Counted from the stretch's first letter, positions 14,900 to 22,962 are shown. The stretch is DNA of 26,089 nucleotides from an uncultured Solobacterium sp. (GCA_900543035.1 UQPV01000040.1:1-26089), one strand, 5' to 3'. The notes: generated from the sequence alone by a model not told the origin. Program-made: numbers and translations.

Positions 14900-16295
14900 G
14901 TTCAACACTTCCTTTGTCCTTTTCCGTGAGACAGTCGACGACACTGTCCATATGCATGCCGCGCGATCCTTTGACCAGGATCATGCACGGCGCGTCAAGC
15001 TCGTTCATCAGCGATCGCTGCATCGCTTCCTTCGTCTCAAAATGGGTGACATCCTTCATGCCGGCGTTGATGGCGCCCTGTGCCGTAAAGCGGGACATCT
15101 CTCCCCATGTGCACAATCGGTCGATGCCGTATTCCGCCACGGCCTTGCCCACCGCATAATGCAGCATCGGGCCGGCTTCTCCCATGTCCAGCATGTCGGA
15201 CAGCGCGGCTACCCGGCGCGGCACATCGAAGTCATGCAGCGTCTTGAGCGCGGCCAGCGCGCTCTGCCGGTTCGATTTATAAGAATCATCCAGGATCCAT
15301 CCTTGTCTGACCGCGATCACGTCATTGCGCATCCCGGTCTTCTCGATGTGGGCGAGCCCTGCGAGGATCTCTTCCTCGCTGAGCCCAAGCGCCTTGGCGG
15401 CGTAGATGGCCGGCAGGGCGTTGAGCACCTGGTGCGCGCCATAGACGTTCATGTAGACTTCCGCCGCCATCAGGTTGGTGCAGAAGCGAAGCCCGTCCGC
15501 GCCCTGCTGGATCCTGCCGTAGCTGAACAGATCCTGTTCCCTGCTGCTGCCGAAGCTCTCCACCGTGACGCCTGCGGGCAGCTGTTCCGCAGCGAGGGCG
15601 GCGGACAGCACCGGCTGTTCCCCATTATACAGCAATACGCCGTTTTCCTTCAGTCCATGCACGATTTCCGCCTTGGCGCGGGCTATGTTTTCCAGCGAGC
15701 CGAGATTTTCCAGATGTGCTTCGCCCACATTGGTGATGATGGCGATATCCGGCTTCACCATGCGGGCGAGCAGGTCGATCTCGCCGCGGTTCTCCATGCC
15801 CATCTCCACCACGGCCACCTGATCCTCCTCTGACAGCTCCAGCAGCGTCAGCGGGACGCCGATCTCATTGTTGCGGTTGCCCTTGGTCTTGCCGGTCACA
15901 TAGCGGCGGGAGAGCATGCTGCTGAGGATGTCCTTGACGGATGTCTTGCCATTGCTGCCGGTGATGCCGATCACCACCAGATCGAGCGAATCGCGGTAGG
16001 CAGACGCCAGCTTCTGCAATGCCTGCAGCGTGTCGTCCACGCCGATCACCGGTATGCCATGGGGATGGTCAGGATGATCCTTCTGCCACAGCAAAGCGCC
16101 TGCGCCCTGCGCGATGGCCTGCGCGGCATAATCGTGCCCGTCGAAGCGTTCTCCGACAAGCGGAATGAAAAGAGAACCTCTTCCGCAGCTGCGCGAGTCC
16201 GTGCTCACGCCGCTGATCACGGCATCGAGGTCTCCTCCCTCTATCAGATCCGCATCCAGCATTTGAATGACGGAGTCAATGGTTCGCAAAATCAT
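14892..16295 (-). CDS. murF: UDP-MurNAc-tripeptide--D-alanyl-D-X ligase
   Basis: MurF adds the dipeptide made by Ddl to the UDP-MurNAc-tripeptide. The 467-residue protein shows the N-terminal Mur domain (GVSTDSRSCGRGSLFIPLVG), the P-loop GITGSNGKTSVKD, KGNRNNEIGVPLTLL, the Mg-binding VVEMGMENRGEI and NVGEAHLENLGS stretch, and the C-terminal domain (LVKGSRGMHMD). The conserved D-x-Y-N-A-N-P region reads DDSYKSNRQS, with Arg replacing Pro. ATG 16295 has GAGGTG 6 bp ahead; the in-frame GTG at 16304 forms part of that site. First gene of the murF-ddl-alr-acyltransferase-oxidoreductase-deacetylase operon. Confidence 0.95.
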   Translation of the reverse strand: MILRTIDSVIQMLDADLIEGGDLDAVISGVSTDSRSCGRGSLFIPLVGERFDGHDYAAQAIAQGAGALLWQKDHPDHPHGIPVIGVDDTLQALQKLASAYRDSLDLVVIGITGSNGKTSVKDILSSMLSRRYVTGKTKGNRNNEIGVPLTLLELSEEDQVAVVEMGMENRGEIDLLARMVKPDIAIITNVGEAHLENLGSLENIARAKAEIVHGLKENGVLLYNGEQPVLSAALAAEQLPAGVTVESFGSSREQDLFSYGRIQQGADGLRFCTNLMAAEVYMNVYGAHQVLNALPAIYAAKALGLSEEEILAGLAHIEKTGMRNDVIAVRQGWILDDSYKSNRQSALAALKTLHDFDVPRRVAALSDMLDMGEAGPMLHYAVGKAVAEYGIDRLCTWGEMSRFTAQGAINAGMKDVTHFETKEAMQRSLMNELDAPCMILVKGSRGMHMDSVVDCLTEKDKGSVEHE

Positions 16296-16340
16296 TTCAT
16301 TCACCTCATCGCGTCAGATCTCTTTCATCTGAGCCTATAT

Positions 16341-16349
16341 ATTATAGCA
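16341..16349 (-). promoter_or_regulatory. Extended -10 promoter of the murF operon
   Basis: The minus strand reads TGCTATAAT (16349 to 16341), a perfect TATAAT with a TGn extension. No good -35 hexamer is visible. The murF ATG lies 45 bp downstream, leaving a short leader with no riboswitch-sized structure. Confidence 0.6.
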
Positions 16350-16511
16350 TAGTTTCATTACTGCGGAATATTTTTGGCCGGAATTATGAAAACAATTCCG
16401 TCACTTTGTTTCAGTCCGACGCTTTTGCTTACATCGCCTTTCATTTCTCCCGATTTTACATTTGCCAGATACCATCTTACATAGATTTTACATTTTTCTG
16501 CGATTTTGTCG

Positions 16512-16540
16512 TTGTTTTTTACAATTATTTTAACTATAGT
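16512..16540 (+). promoter_or_regulatory. Promoter of the Na+/phosphate transporter with palindrome over the -10
   Basis: TTGTTT (16512-16517) and TATAGT (16535-16540) are spaced by 17 bp. A perfect 14-bp palindrome, TTAACTATAGTTAA (16530-16543), covers the -10 box, so a repressor could act there. The palindrome is seen; a bound factor is inferred. Confidence 0.6.
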
Positions 16541-16570
16541 TAATCTGACAAGCAAAAAGGGGTGTCTTTA

Positions 16571-18199
16571 ATGTCAACAACCAACTTCTTGAGTCTGCTG
16601 GGCGGTCTCGCCCTTTTCCTCTATGGAATGCAGATGATGAGTTCCGGTCTGGAGGCGGCTGCCGGCGACCGGATGAAGGAAATTCTTGAAAAACTCACCA
16701 GCAACCGCTTCCTCGGCGTGCTGGTCGGCGCAGCGATCACCGCGGTCATCCAGTCATCGAGCGCGACGACGGTCATGACCGTCGGCTTCGTCAATGCCGG
16801 CATGATGTCGCTGACGCAGGCCGTATGGATCATCATGGGCGCCAACATCGGAACGACCATCACCGGACAGCTGATCGCCCTGGATGTGGGCGCGATCGCG
16901 CCGCTCATCGCCTTCATCGGCGTGGTGCTGGTCGTCTTCATCAAGAAGCCGCAGCTTCAGCACATCGGCACGATCTTCGCCGGTCTGGGCGTATTGTTCA
17001 TCGGCATGGAGATGATGAGCTCGGCCATGCTTCCGCTGCGCGAAGAACCGGCGTTCATCCAGATCATGACATCGTTCTCCAACCCGCTGCTGGGCATCCT
17101 GGCCGGCGCCGTCTTCACGGCCGTCATCCAGTCATCCAGCGCGTCGGTCGGCATCCTGCAGGCCCTGGCGACCAGCGGGCTGATCGGGCTTGACGGCGCG
17201 GTCTATGTGCTGTTCGGCCAGAACATCGGCACTTGCATCACCGCCGTGCTCGCCAGCATCGGCACCGGGCGTGAGGCCAAGCAGACGACGATCATCCACC
17301 TGACATTCAACCTGATCGGTACGGCGATCTTCACGACCGTCTGCATCCTGACCGCCAACACATCGCTTTCCCTGACCGATCTGGTCTCTTCATGGACACC
17401 AGGCAATCCGGCAGCGCAGATCGCCAACATGCATACGCTGTTCAACGTCGTCACCACGCTGCTGCTGCTGCCGTTTGGCACCTACCTGGCTGCCTTCGCG
17501 CAGAAGGTGCTGCCGCTGAAGGATGAGCCGAAATCAGAAGTTCTGCAGTTCCTCAAGCCGCTCCCCTCTTACACCAAGGCCATCGGAAAATCTGCTATTT
17601 CACTGCAACAGGTGGACGAGGAGATCGCGCATATGATCGAGCTGGCGCAGCGCAATGTGGAGCAGGGCTTTGAACAGCTGCTGAAATATGACCGCAAGAT
17701 CGGCGAAGAGATCATCAAGCGCGAAGAGACCGTAGACACGCTCAACAAAGAGATCGCAGATTATATCACCAAGGCGATGAGCATGGAGATCAGCAATGAG
17801 ACCAGCGTTGCCTTAGGCGCCTATTATCACCAGATCATGGATATCGAACGCATCAGCGACTATGCGGTCAAGATGGAATATTATGGACGCGAGCATCTGC
17901 AGGGCCGTCTCAACGACGAAGAGAAGAGCACGATCCAGTCGATGCGCAGCATGTGCGAAGAGATGCTGGCTGCCCTGCGTGACCTGAACAATCAGGAAAC
18001 GCTGCGCAAGCAGAGCGAGGAAGTCAGCGTGAACCTGCGCCGCCGTCAGATGCAGCGCATGAAGGAAAAGAACATCTCCAGCGAGATCAGCATGATGTTC
18101 TCCCAGCTGCTCACCGATTTCGAGCGCATCAGCGGGCACGCCTTGAACATCGCGCAGGATTATGCGCTGATCGACCACGCCGTACAGAGCAATGCCTGA
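16571..18199 (+). CDS. Na+/phosphate cotransporter (NptA/Na-Pi family) with PhoU-like domain
   Basis: A 542-residue membrane protein. Residues ~1-310 contain two inverted Na/Pi repeats, each with the QSSSA signature: IQSSSATTVMTVGFVNAGMM and IQSSSASVGILQALATSGLI, followed by NIGT motifs (GANIGTTITGQ, GQNIGTCITAV). Residues ~340-540 are a soluble helical PhoU-like domain (MIELAQRNVEQGFEQLL, ADYITKAMSMEISNE, MDIERISDYAVKMEY). The protein likely imports phosphate with sodium and senses status through the PhoU part. ATG 16571 has AAAGGGG 8 bp ahead; the in-frame GTG at 16562 falls inside that site. It stands alone between divergent murF and convergent vanZ transcripts; ppx and ppk lie 2.6 kb further on. 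Confidence 0.93.
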   Translation: MSTTNFLSLLGGLALFLYGMQMMSSGLEAAAGDRMKEILEKLTSNRFLGVLVGAAITAVIQSSSATTVMTVGFVNAGMMSLTQAVWIIMGANIGTTITGQLIALDVGAIAPLIAFIGVVLVVFIKKPQLQHIGTIFAGLGVLFIGMEMMSSAMLPLREEPAFIQIMTSFSNPLLGILAGAVFTAVIQSSSASVGILQALATSGLIGLDGAVYVLFGQNIGTCITAVLASIGTGREAKQTTIIHLTFNLIGTAIFTTVCILTANTSLSLTDLVSSWTPGNPAAQIANMHTLFNVVTTLLLLPFGTYLAAFAQKVLPLKDEPKSEVLQFLKPLPSYTKAIGKSAISLQQVDEEIAHMIELAQRNVEQGFEQLLKYDRKIGEEIIKREETVDTLNKEIADYITKAMSMEISNETSVALGAYYHQIMDIERISDYAVKMEYYGREHLQGRLNDEEKSTIQSMRSMCEEMLAALRDLNNQETLRKQSEEVSVNLRRRQMQRMKEKNISSEISMMFSQLLTDFERISGHALNIAQDYALIDHAVQSNA

Positions 18200-18207
18200 T
18201 CGATCGA

Positions 18208-18231
18208 GAACACCTTCGGGTGTTCTTTTTT
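18208..18231 (+). terminator. Terminator of the phosphate transporter gene
   Basis: GAACACC (18208-18214), a UUCG tetraloop and GGTGTTC (18219-18225) are followed by TTTTTT (18226-18231). It starts 9 bp after the stop codon. Textbook form. Confidence 0.95.
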
Positions 18232-18284
18232 GTATCCGTTTACAAAGTGTTCGCTCTTTCACATATTTTCCCTTATTTTAAACA

Positions 18285-18397
18285 TTGTTTCGCTATAGAT
18301 ATTTCATATACTATAAGCGTGCAAGGAAGTATTCCTTGCGTGTATGAAATTCATTCCCCTAATGATATTCATACAATTTTCTATCCCCTTAATAATA
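18285..18397 (+). other. Structured AT-rich intergenic region, possible small RNA
   Basis: No gene is recognised. A long imperfect hairpin spans 18301-18350: outer arms 18301-18311 and 18340-18350 (one G-U pair), a 9-nt one-sided bulge, and a perfect inner stem GCAAGGAA (18321-18328) with TTCCTTGC (18332-18339). A further imperfect dyad pairs 18343-18354 with 18362-18373. TTGTTT (18285-18290) and TATACT (18306-18311) could be a weak plus-strand promoter (15-bp spacer). A transcript from it would end at the hairpin 18398-18435. Whether it is an RNA, an operator or a decayed repeat cannot be told from sequence alone. Confidence 0.35.
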
Positions 18398-18435
18398 GAG
18401 AAAAGGCCGGCTCCCCCCTTAGCCGGCCTTTTCTC
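18398..18435. terminator. Bidirectional terminator next to vanZ
   Basis: A perfect 15-bp inverted repeat (18398-18412 with 18421-18435, 8-nt loop) has a GC-rich core, GGCCGGCT, flanked by AAAA on one side and TTTT on the other. It overlaps the vanZ stop codon and can end minus-strand transcription of vanZ as well as any plus-strand transcript. Confidence 0.85.
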
Positions 18436-18874
18436 ATGCTCTTCGATCCCGCTTTCTCTTCCAGGCGATGATCCATAGGCAGAGCAGGATGCCGCACAAT
18501 GCGCCGAGGCTGTCCAGCGCGACATCGCTGAGCTGCGCGCTCCTGCCCATGACCATCATCTGATGCAGCTCATCGCTGCACGCATACAGCGCGCAGATGA
18601 TCCAGGCGGCTGCCGCCTTTGCCTTCCCCGCATGAAACAGCGCCATGTACACACAGATGCCCAGCAGCGCATAGATGGAAAAATGCGCGCCCTTGCGGAT
18701 GAGAAAGCTGAGCATATCCGCGTCGAGCCATGCCGCAAAGGGCAAAAGCAGATCGACGAATACGCCGCTCTTGGCATCCGAGGCACTGGCTGTATCCGAG
18801 GAGAAAAAGAAGATGAGCGCCATGATCGCCAGAGCAGCCATGCTCCAGCACATGCATGCTTTCTTCTGTCTCAT
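18434..18874 (-). CDS. VanZ-family membrane protein
   Basis: A 146-residue protein with four hydrophobic segments. Family marks are FFFSSDTA after the first segment, RKGAHFSIYALLG in the middle, and SDELHQMMVMGRSAQLSDVALDSLGALCG near the end. VanZ of Tn1546 gives low-level teicoplanin resistance by an unknown route; most chromosomal relatives have no proven function, so no resistance is claimed. ATG 18874 has AAGGAGG ~7 bp ahead; an in-frame start at 18904 lies inside the upstream gene. It begins 1 bp after the MocR-type regulator stop, so the two are co-transcribed. Confidence 0.88.
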   Translation of the reverse strand: MRQKKACMCWSMAALAIMALIFFFSSDTASASDAKSGVFVDLLLPFAAWLDADMLSFLIRKGAHFSIYALLGICVYMALFHAGKAKAAAAWIICALYACSDELHQMMVMGRSAQLSDVALDSLGALCGILLCLWIIAWKRKRDRRA

Positions 18875-18875
18875 T

Positions 18876-20159
18876 TCACGCCCTCCTTTCCTGCAGCGTC
18901 TCACTGAGATGGTGAAGCGCTTCTTCCAGATCTGCCGTCGCTGAAAATGACAGCGTGAGCGATGCGCCCTGCAGCGCGTCGACGGCTATGCCCTCCTGCA
19001 TCAGATCGTCAGTATTTAGCGTGCAGACATAGGGCAGCTGAAAATGATAGCGGATCGTCGATTCTTCCAGGCGCGTCAGCTCCCACCCCGCCTCTTGTGC
19101 AAATCGCATGAGCGTATCATGCCGGCGGCGGTACCGGCGCTTGAGCCGCGTGATCCGGCGGTGCAGATGACCGTCCGCGATGTAAGAAGCGAAGGCGATC
19201 TGTTCCAGCTTGGATGCGCCGGGACCATAGTCATCCCTCGCGCGGTAACGCGCAGCCAGCGCGCGGGGAAGGATCATGTAGCTGATGCGCAGCGCCGGCA
19301 GCAGGATGCGGGAAAACGAGCCCAGATAGACGCTGGACAGCTCCTCGCTGAAGCTGCCCATCGCGGTGGCGCCAGGGCGCAGGTAGGACAGCTCCCCATT
19401 GTGATCATCCTCAATCAGCAGGATGCCGCGTGCATGGATCTCGCGCATCAGTGCTTCCTGATGCGCGCGGGAAAATGAGCGGGCATCCAGAAGCGCAGGA
19501 GGATACAGGTAGATCACATCTGCATCCGGCAGCGAACGGCTGGACAAAGGCGCGCTGATGGGCCGCACCTTCATGCCGTAATCCTCAAATACGCGCTGTG
19601 CCTGCCGGTAGGCGCCCTGCTGCAGCGCGGCGCTTTGCCCATGCTCCAGCAGCCCGCACAGCTGATAGAGCAGCGATTGCACGCTTGCGCCGATCACGAC
19701 TTGTTCCCGGGATGCCCATATGCCGCGTTCGCTGGCATAGCGGGCCAAAGACGCGCGCAGCACGCTTTCCCCCTGAGCATCGCCATAGGAGCCGATATCC
19801 GCGTCATTCATCGCCTTCTTCAGATACTGTCGCCAGATGATCAGCTCGCTCTCTTCCGGAAGCACGGACTGAGAGCGCAGATCGTAGCGAAGCGCAGGCC
19901 GGGGATGCGCGGAAAAGCGCAGCAGTTCCTCATGCAGGCGGCGGTTTTGCTCGCTCATCGCGACATAATACCCTTTCTGGGCGCGCGCCGTGATGTATCC
20001 TTCCAGCTGCAGCTGGGCAAAGGCATGCTCGACGGTCGTCTTGGATAAGTGGAACTGCTCCACGCATGCGCGGATGCTGGGCAGCTTTTCTCCCTGGCGG
20101 CGTGTCCCATCCAGGATCTCGCTGCGGATACGCGCACAGATGATCTCATATTTCTTCAT
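18876..20159 (-). CDS. MocR-type GntR regulator with degenerate aminotransferase domain
   Basis: A 427-residue protein: an N-terminal GntR winged helix (~1-70; LPSIRACVEQFHLSKTTVEHAFAQLQLEGYI) is joined to a fold-I aminotransferase-like domain (~95-427). In MocR proteins such as GabR and PdxR this domain binds PLP through a Lys in FSK. Here the motif reads LGSFSRILLPALR, with Arg284 in place of that Lys. The preceding EDDYD-type motif reads EDDHN, with His253 for the PLP-contacting Tyr. The 31-residue distance between the two matches GabR (Tyr281, Lys312, from memory). It is divergent from an ECF S-component gene, typical of vitamin B6 regulators. A TATACT box and an AGGTGA site precede the ATG. 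Confidence 0.9.
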   Translation of the reverse strand: MKKYEIICARIRSEILDGTRRQGEKLPSIRACVEQFHLSKTTVEHAFAQLQLEGYITARAQKGYYVAMSEQNRRLHEELLRFSAHPRPALRYDLRSQSVLPEESELIIWRQYLKKAMNDADIGSYGDAQGESVLRASLARYASERGIWASREQVVIGASVQSLLYQLCGLLEHGQSAALQQGAYRQAQRVFEDYGMKVRPISAPLSSRSLPDADVIYLYPPALLDARSFSRAHQEALMREIHARGILLIEDDHNGELSYLRPGATAMGSFSEELSSVYLGSFSRILLPALRISYMILPRALAARYRARDDYGPGASKLEQIAFASYIADGHLHRRITRLKRRYRRRHDTLMRFAQEAGWELTRLEESTIRYHFQLPYVCTLNTDDLMQEGIAVDALQGASLTLSFSATADLEEALHHLSETLQERRA

Positions 20160-20271
20160 TGTCTCACCTCTCCCAGTATAACACAGCTGTCCCCTTTTTT
20201 TATTCTGTTTCTGTGCATTTTATTCGATACAGTCATCCGCTATAATGCACATATGAAAGCGAGGAGTGCAT
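20160..20271. promoter_or_regulatory. Divergent promoter region of the MocR regulator and ECF transporter gene
   Basis: On the plus strand a perfect TATAAT (20241-20246) lies 25 bp before the transporter ATG; a GAGGAG site is at 20261-20266. On the minus strand TATACT (20180 to 20175) serves the regulator. Both lack good -35 boxes, as expected for activated promoters. An 8-bp palindrome ACAGCTGT (20183-20190) and scattered CTGT/ACAG elements between them are candidate operator parts; MocR proteins usually bind direct repeats. Confidence 0.55.
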
Positions 20272-20766
20272 ATGAAAAACTATGGAACAAGAGAAATGGT
20301 GCTTGCGGCGCTGGGCATCGCATTGGTGTATATCACGACCATGTTCATCAAGCTGCCTAACTCGATCGGCGGATACCTGAACCTGGGAGATGGCTTCATC
20401 TTGTTGTTTGCTGGTTTCCTGCATCCGTTCACGGCCTTCTTGGTCGGCGGATTAGGCAGCGCGCTGGCTGATCTGACCGGCGGATACGGCACGTATGCCA
20501 TCGCCACCCTGATCATCAAGGGCATAGAGGGCGGCCTCATCGCCCTGCTCGTCCGCCGAAATGCACGGCTGCGTTTCCCGGCCTATATCATCGGCGCATT
20601 GATCATGATCGGCGGATATTATGTCACCGATTCCCTGCTCAACGCCTCCTGGATCGTCGGTCTGGGCGGCATCGTGGGCAACATCTTCCAGGCTGCGGCA
20701 GGCATCCTGATCGCCGCAGCGGCCACACCGCTGCTCAGAAAGCTGCTGAAGCAGCAAGAGAAATAA
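20272..20766 (+). CDS. ECF transporter S component (COG4720 type), probably a B6-vitamin or related uptake
   Basis: A 164-residue protein with about five to six hydrophobic segments. LGIALVYITTMFIKLPNSIGGYLNLGDGFILLFAGFLHP and VGGLGSALADLTGGYGTYAIATLIIKGIEGGLIALL are characteristic of the COG4720/ECF-ribofla_trS class of substrate-binding subunits. These need the shared EcfA-EcfA'-EcfT module, which is not in the window. Specificity cannot be read from the sequence; divergence from a MocR regulator suggests pyridoxine or the thiazole/HMP class. ATG 20272 has GAGGAG 5 bp ahead, and the in-frame GTG at 20266 overlaps that site. A strong terminator follows. Confidence 0.88.
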   Translation: MKNYGTREMVLAALGIALVYITTMFIKLPNSIGGYLNLGDGFILLFAGFLHPFTAFLVGGLGSALADLTGGYGTYAIATLIIKGIEGGLIALLVRRNARLRFPAYIIGALIMIGGYYVTDSLLNASWIVGLGGIVGNIFQAAAGILIAAAATPLLRKLLKQQEK

Positions 20767-20803
20767 AACATGCGATACGCTTTCGGCGTATCGCATGTTT
20801 TTT
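20765..20803. terminator. Bidirectional terminator between ECF S component and ppk
   Basis: A perfect 13-bp stem (20768-20780 with 20786-20798) with a 5-nt loop is followed by TTTTTT on the plus strand and, on the minus strand, by a TTTTATTT tract. It serves the convergent ECF and ppk transcripts. Confidence 0.93.
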
Positions 20804-20821
20804 CTGTTCTGCATATCGCGC

Positions 20822-22945
20822 TTATTTGCGGCCGTGGCGGCGGTGGCGAAACTGCATCAGCCACGTGTGGCGGTCCTGCTTCGGTGTTTCCTTCAGCTCC
20901 TGCGCATGCGCCTCTGCCTCTTTCATCAGCTCGACCTGCGCATCCAGCGGCGGCAGGCCATTGTCGATGATTTCATAACATCCGGATCTGTCCATATTTC
21001 TCGCCTTGACGTTATCGCGCCACATCAGCTCCATGTCATGCAAGATGCGCGCCTTCTGCTTCGGGTCATAGATCGGACAGCCGACCTCCACCCGCTTTTC
21101 CGTGTTGCGGGTCATCATGTCTGCGCTGGCGATGTATAAGCGGCAGTGCGGATCATAGCCGAAGCAATAGACACGGGCATGTTCCAGATAGCGGCCGACG
21201 ATGCTGTGCACTTCGATGTGCTCCGTTTGTCCCGGCACGCCTGGAAGCAGGCAGCAGATCCCGCGGATGATCAGGCGGACCTGCACGCCGGCCGCGCTGG
21301 CCTTCTGCAGCCGGTCGATGATGTCCCGGTCAGTCATGGAATTCATCTTCATGAAGATCCGGGCCGGCACATTCTCCGCTGCGCGGTCGATCTCCGCGTC
21401 GATCAGCTCAAGGATGCGCGCCTTGAGCGAATACGGAGAGACGAGCAATTCGCGGTAATTCCCCTGCAGATTGCCGATGGCCATGTTCTGGAAGAAATTG
21501 ACCGCATCCTGCCCGATGCTCTTCCGCGCGGTCATATAGCTGTAATCCGTATACTGCGCGCTCGTCTTCTCATTGTAGTTTCCGGTGCCGATCTGCGTAA
21601 AATACTGGACCTCATTCCCCACGGTACGGGTGATCAGGCAGAGCTTGGAGTGCACCTTGTAATTCTCGATGCCATACAGCACATTGCATCCGCTGTTCTC
21701 CAGCAGTTCGGCATACTCGATATTGTTCTGTTCGTCAAAACGCGCGCGCAGCTCCATGAGCACGGTCACATCTTTGCCATTGTCGGCGGCCTCCACCAGA
21801 TGGCGGATGATCTTGGAGTTGCGAGCCAGCCGGTACACCGTGATGCGGATCGATGTCACATCCGGATCGCGGGCCGCTTCCTTGAGCAGGCGCAGGAACG
21901 GATCGATCGATTCATACGGATAGAACAGCAGCGCATCCTGTTTCAGCAGCTGATCCATGATGGGCCGCTCCATGGAGAGATCGCGGGATGGCTGCGGCTG
22001 AAACGGCGGATACAGCAGAGCAGCCAGGCGATCCTTATGCTTGGACAGCGCAAAGACATAGGACAGATCCAGCGGCGTGCGGGAAACGAAGACCTGTTCT
22101 TCCTTCAGCTGCAGATGCTCGCACAGATAAGCGACGAACTTGCGGTCCGCCTCCCGATACACCTCCAGGCGGATCGGCGCGAGACGGCGGCGCTTTTTCA
22201 GGATCTTCTTCATCTGTTGGCGGTAATCCTCATCCTCATCATTCACGCCGGCATCCAGGTTGATGTCCGCGTTGCGCGTGACCGAAACGATCATGGTCAT
22301 CTGCACCTCATAGCCGGTGAACAGCTCTTTAACATAGGCGGCAACGATATCCTCCAGCAGGATGAGCCGCAGAGAGTCTTCCTTGGACACCGTAAAGGTG
22401 CGCGGCAGCGTATCCGGGATCGGAACGAGCCCGTAGAGCTCCTTCTTCTTCGCGGACAGCCGGATCATCACATACAGCTTCTTGTTGGCCATATGCGGGA
22501 AAGGATGATGAATATCGATGATCTGCGGCGAAAGGATCGGCAGCACCCGGTTCAGGAAATAAGCGCGCACCCGCTTTTCTTCCTCTCGGGAAAGATGGGA
22601 AAAGCGCACCCGGTGGATCAGCGGCTTGAGCTCATTGCGCACATTCTTATAGATGGAATCGCGGAGCAGATACAGCTTCTTCGTCTCCCGATAGATGGCT
22701 TGCAGCTGCTGCTGCGCGTTCATCCCGGATTTATTGTCGATGTGCTCTTCATCTAGGATGGACAGGTCATACAGGCTGCCGCAGCGGACCATGTAAAACT
22801 CGTCGAGGTTGCTGGTAAAGATCGAGATGAACTTCAGCCGCTCCAGCAGCGGCACATCGCGGTCAGCCGCTTCCTCCAGCACGCGTTCGTTGAATTTCAG
22901 CCAGGACAGCTCGCGGTTCTGCGTATATTCGTAGCTGTGTGTCAT
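20822..22945 (-). CDS. ppk: Polyphosphate kinase 1
   Basis: PPK1 makes inorganic polyphosphate from ATP reversibly. The 707-residue product has the whole four-domain layout: N domain (NRELSWLKFNERVLEEA, FISIFTSNLDEFYMVR), head domain (PILSPQIIDIHHPFPHMANKKLY), and two PLD-like C domains. Catalytic histidines are in YKVHSKLCLI and in SIVGRYLEHARVYCFG; TQIGTGNYNEKTSAQYTDYS is also conserved. ATG 22945 is chosen for the AAGGAGG site ~7 bp ahead; an in-frame start at 22966 overlaps the ppx end. The gene follows ppx by 17 bp in the same direction, so the synthesising and degrading enzymes are co-expressed. Confidence 0.97.
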   Translation of the reverse strand: MTHSYEYTQNRELSWLKFNERVLEEAADRDVPLLERLKFISIFTSNLDEFYMVRCGSLYDLSILDEEHIDNKSGMNAQQQLQAIYRETKKLYLLRDSIYKNVRNELKPLIHRVRFSHLSREEEKRVRAYFLNRVLPILSPQIIDIHHPFPHMANKKLYVMIRLSAKKKELYGLVPIPDTLPRTFTVSKEDSLRLILLEDIVAAYVKELFTGYEVQMTMIVSVTRNADINLDAGVNDEDEDYRQQMKKILKKRRRLAPIRLEVYREADRKFVAYLCEHLQLKEEQVFVSRTPLDLSYVFALSKHKDRLAALLYPPFQPQPSRDLSMERPIMDQLLKQDALLFYPYESIDPFLRLLKEAARDPDVTSIRITVYRLARNSKIIRHLVEAADNGKDVTVLMELRARFDEQNNIEYAELLENSGCNVLYGIENYKVHSKLCLITRTVGNEVQYFTQIGTGNYNEKTSAQYTDYSYMTARKSIGQDAVNFFQNMAIGNLQGNYRELLVSPYSLKARILELIDAEIDRAAENVPARIFMKMNSMTDRDIIDRLQKASAAGVQVRLIIRGICCLLPGVPGQTEHIEVHSIVGRYLEHARVYCFGYDPHCRLYIASADMMTRNTEKRVEVGCPIYDPKQKARILHDMELMWRDNVKARNMDRSGCYEIIDNGLPPLDAQVELMKEAEAHAQELKETPKQDRHTWLMQFRHRRHGRK

Positions 22946-22962
22946 GGATCTTCCTCCTTCTC

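Noticed and set aside
14802..15833. 343-codon open frame on the plus strand
   Set aside because: Antisense shadow of murF.
11660..16295. A complete acquired vanG resistance cluster
   Set aside because: No VanXY peptidase, VanRS two-component system, VanU or mobile genes are present; the genes look like native operon members with the same base composition as the neighbours.
16358..16555. 65-codon minus-strand frame in the murF/transporter intergenic region
   Set aside because: It starts with TTG without a ribosome binding site, lies across the transporter promoter, and shows no family resemblance.
16296..16570. Riboswitch or T-box leader upstream of murF
   Set aside because: The leader after the -10 box is only about 40 bp and shows no T-box, terminator or large fold.
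18344..18475. Short plus-strand frame starting MKFIPLMIF
   Set aside because: The only AAGGAAG is 14 bp away and inside a hairpin, and the frame runs through the terminator into the antisense of vanZ.
21146..22756. 536-codon open frame on the plus strand
   Set aside because: Antisense shadow of ppk with no recognisable domain.
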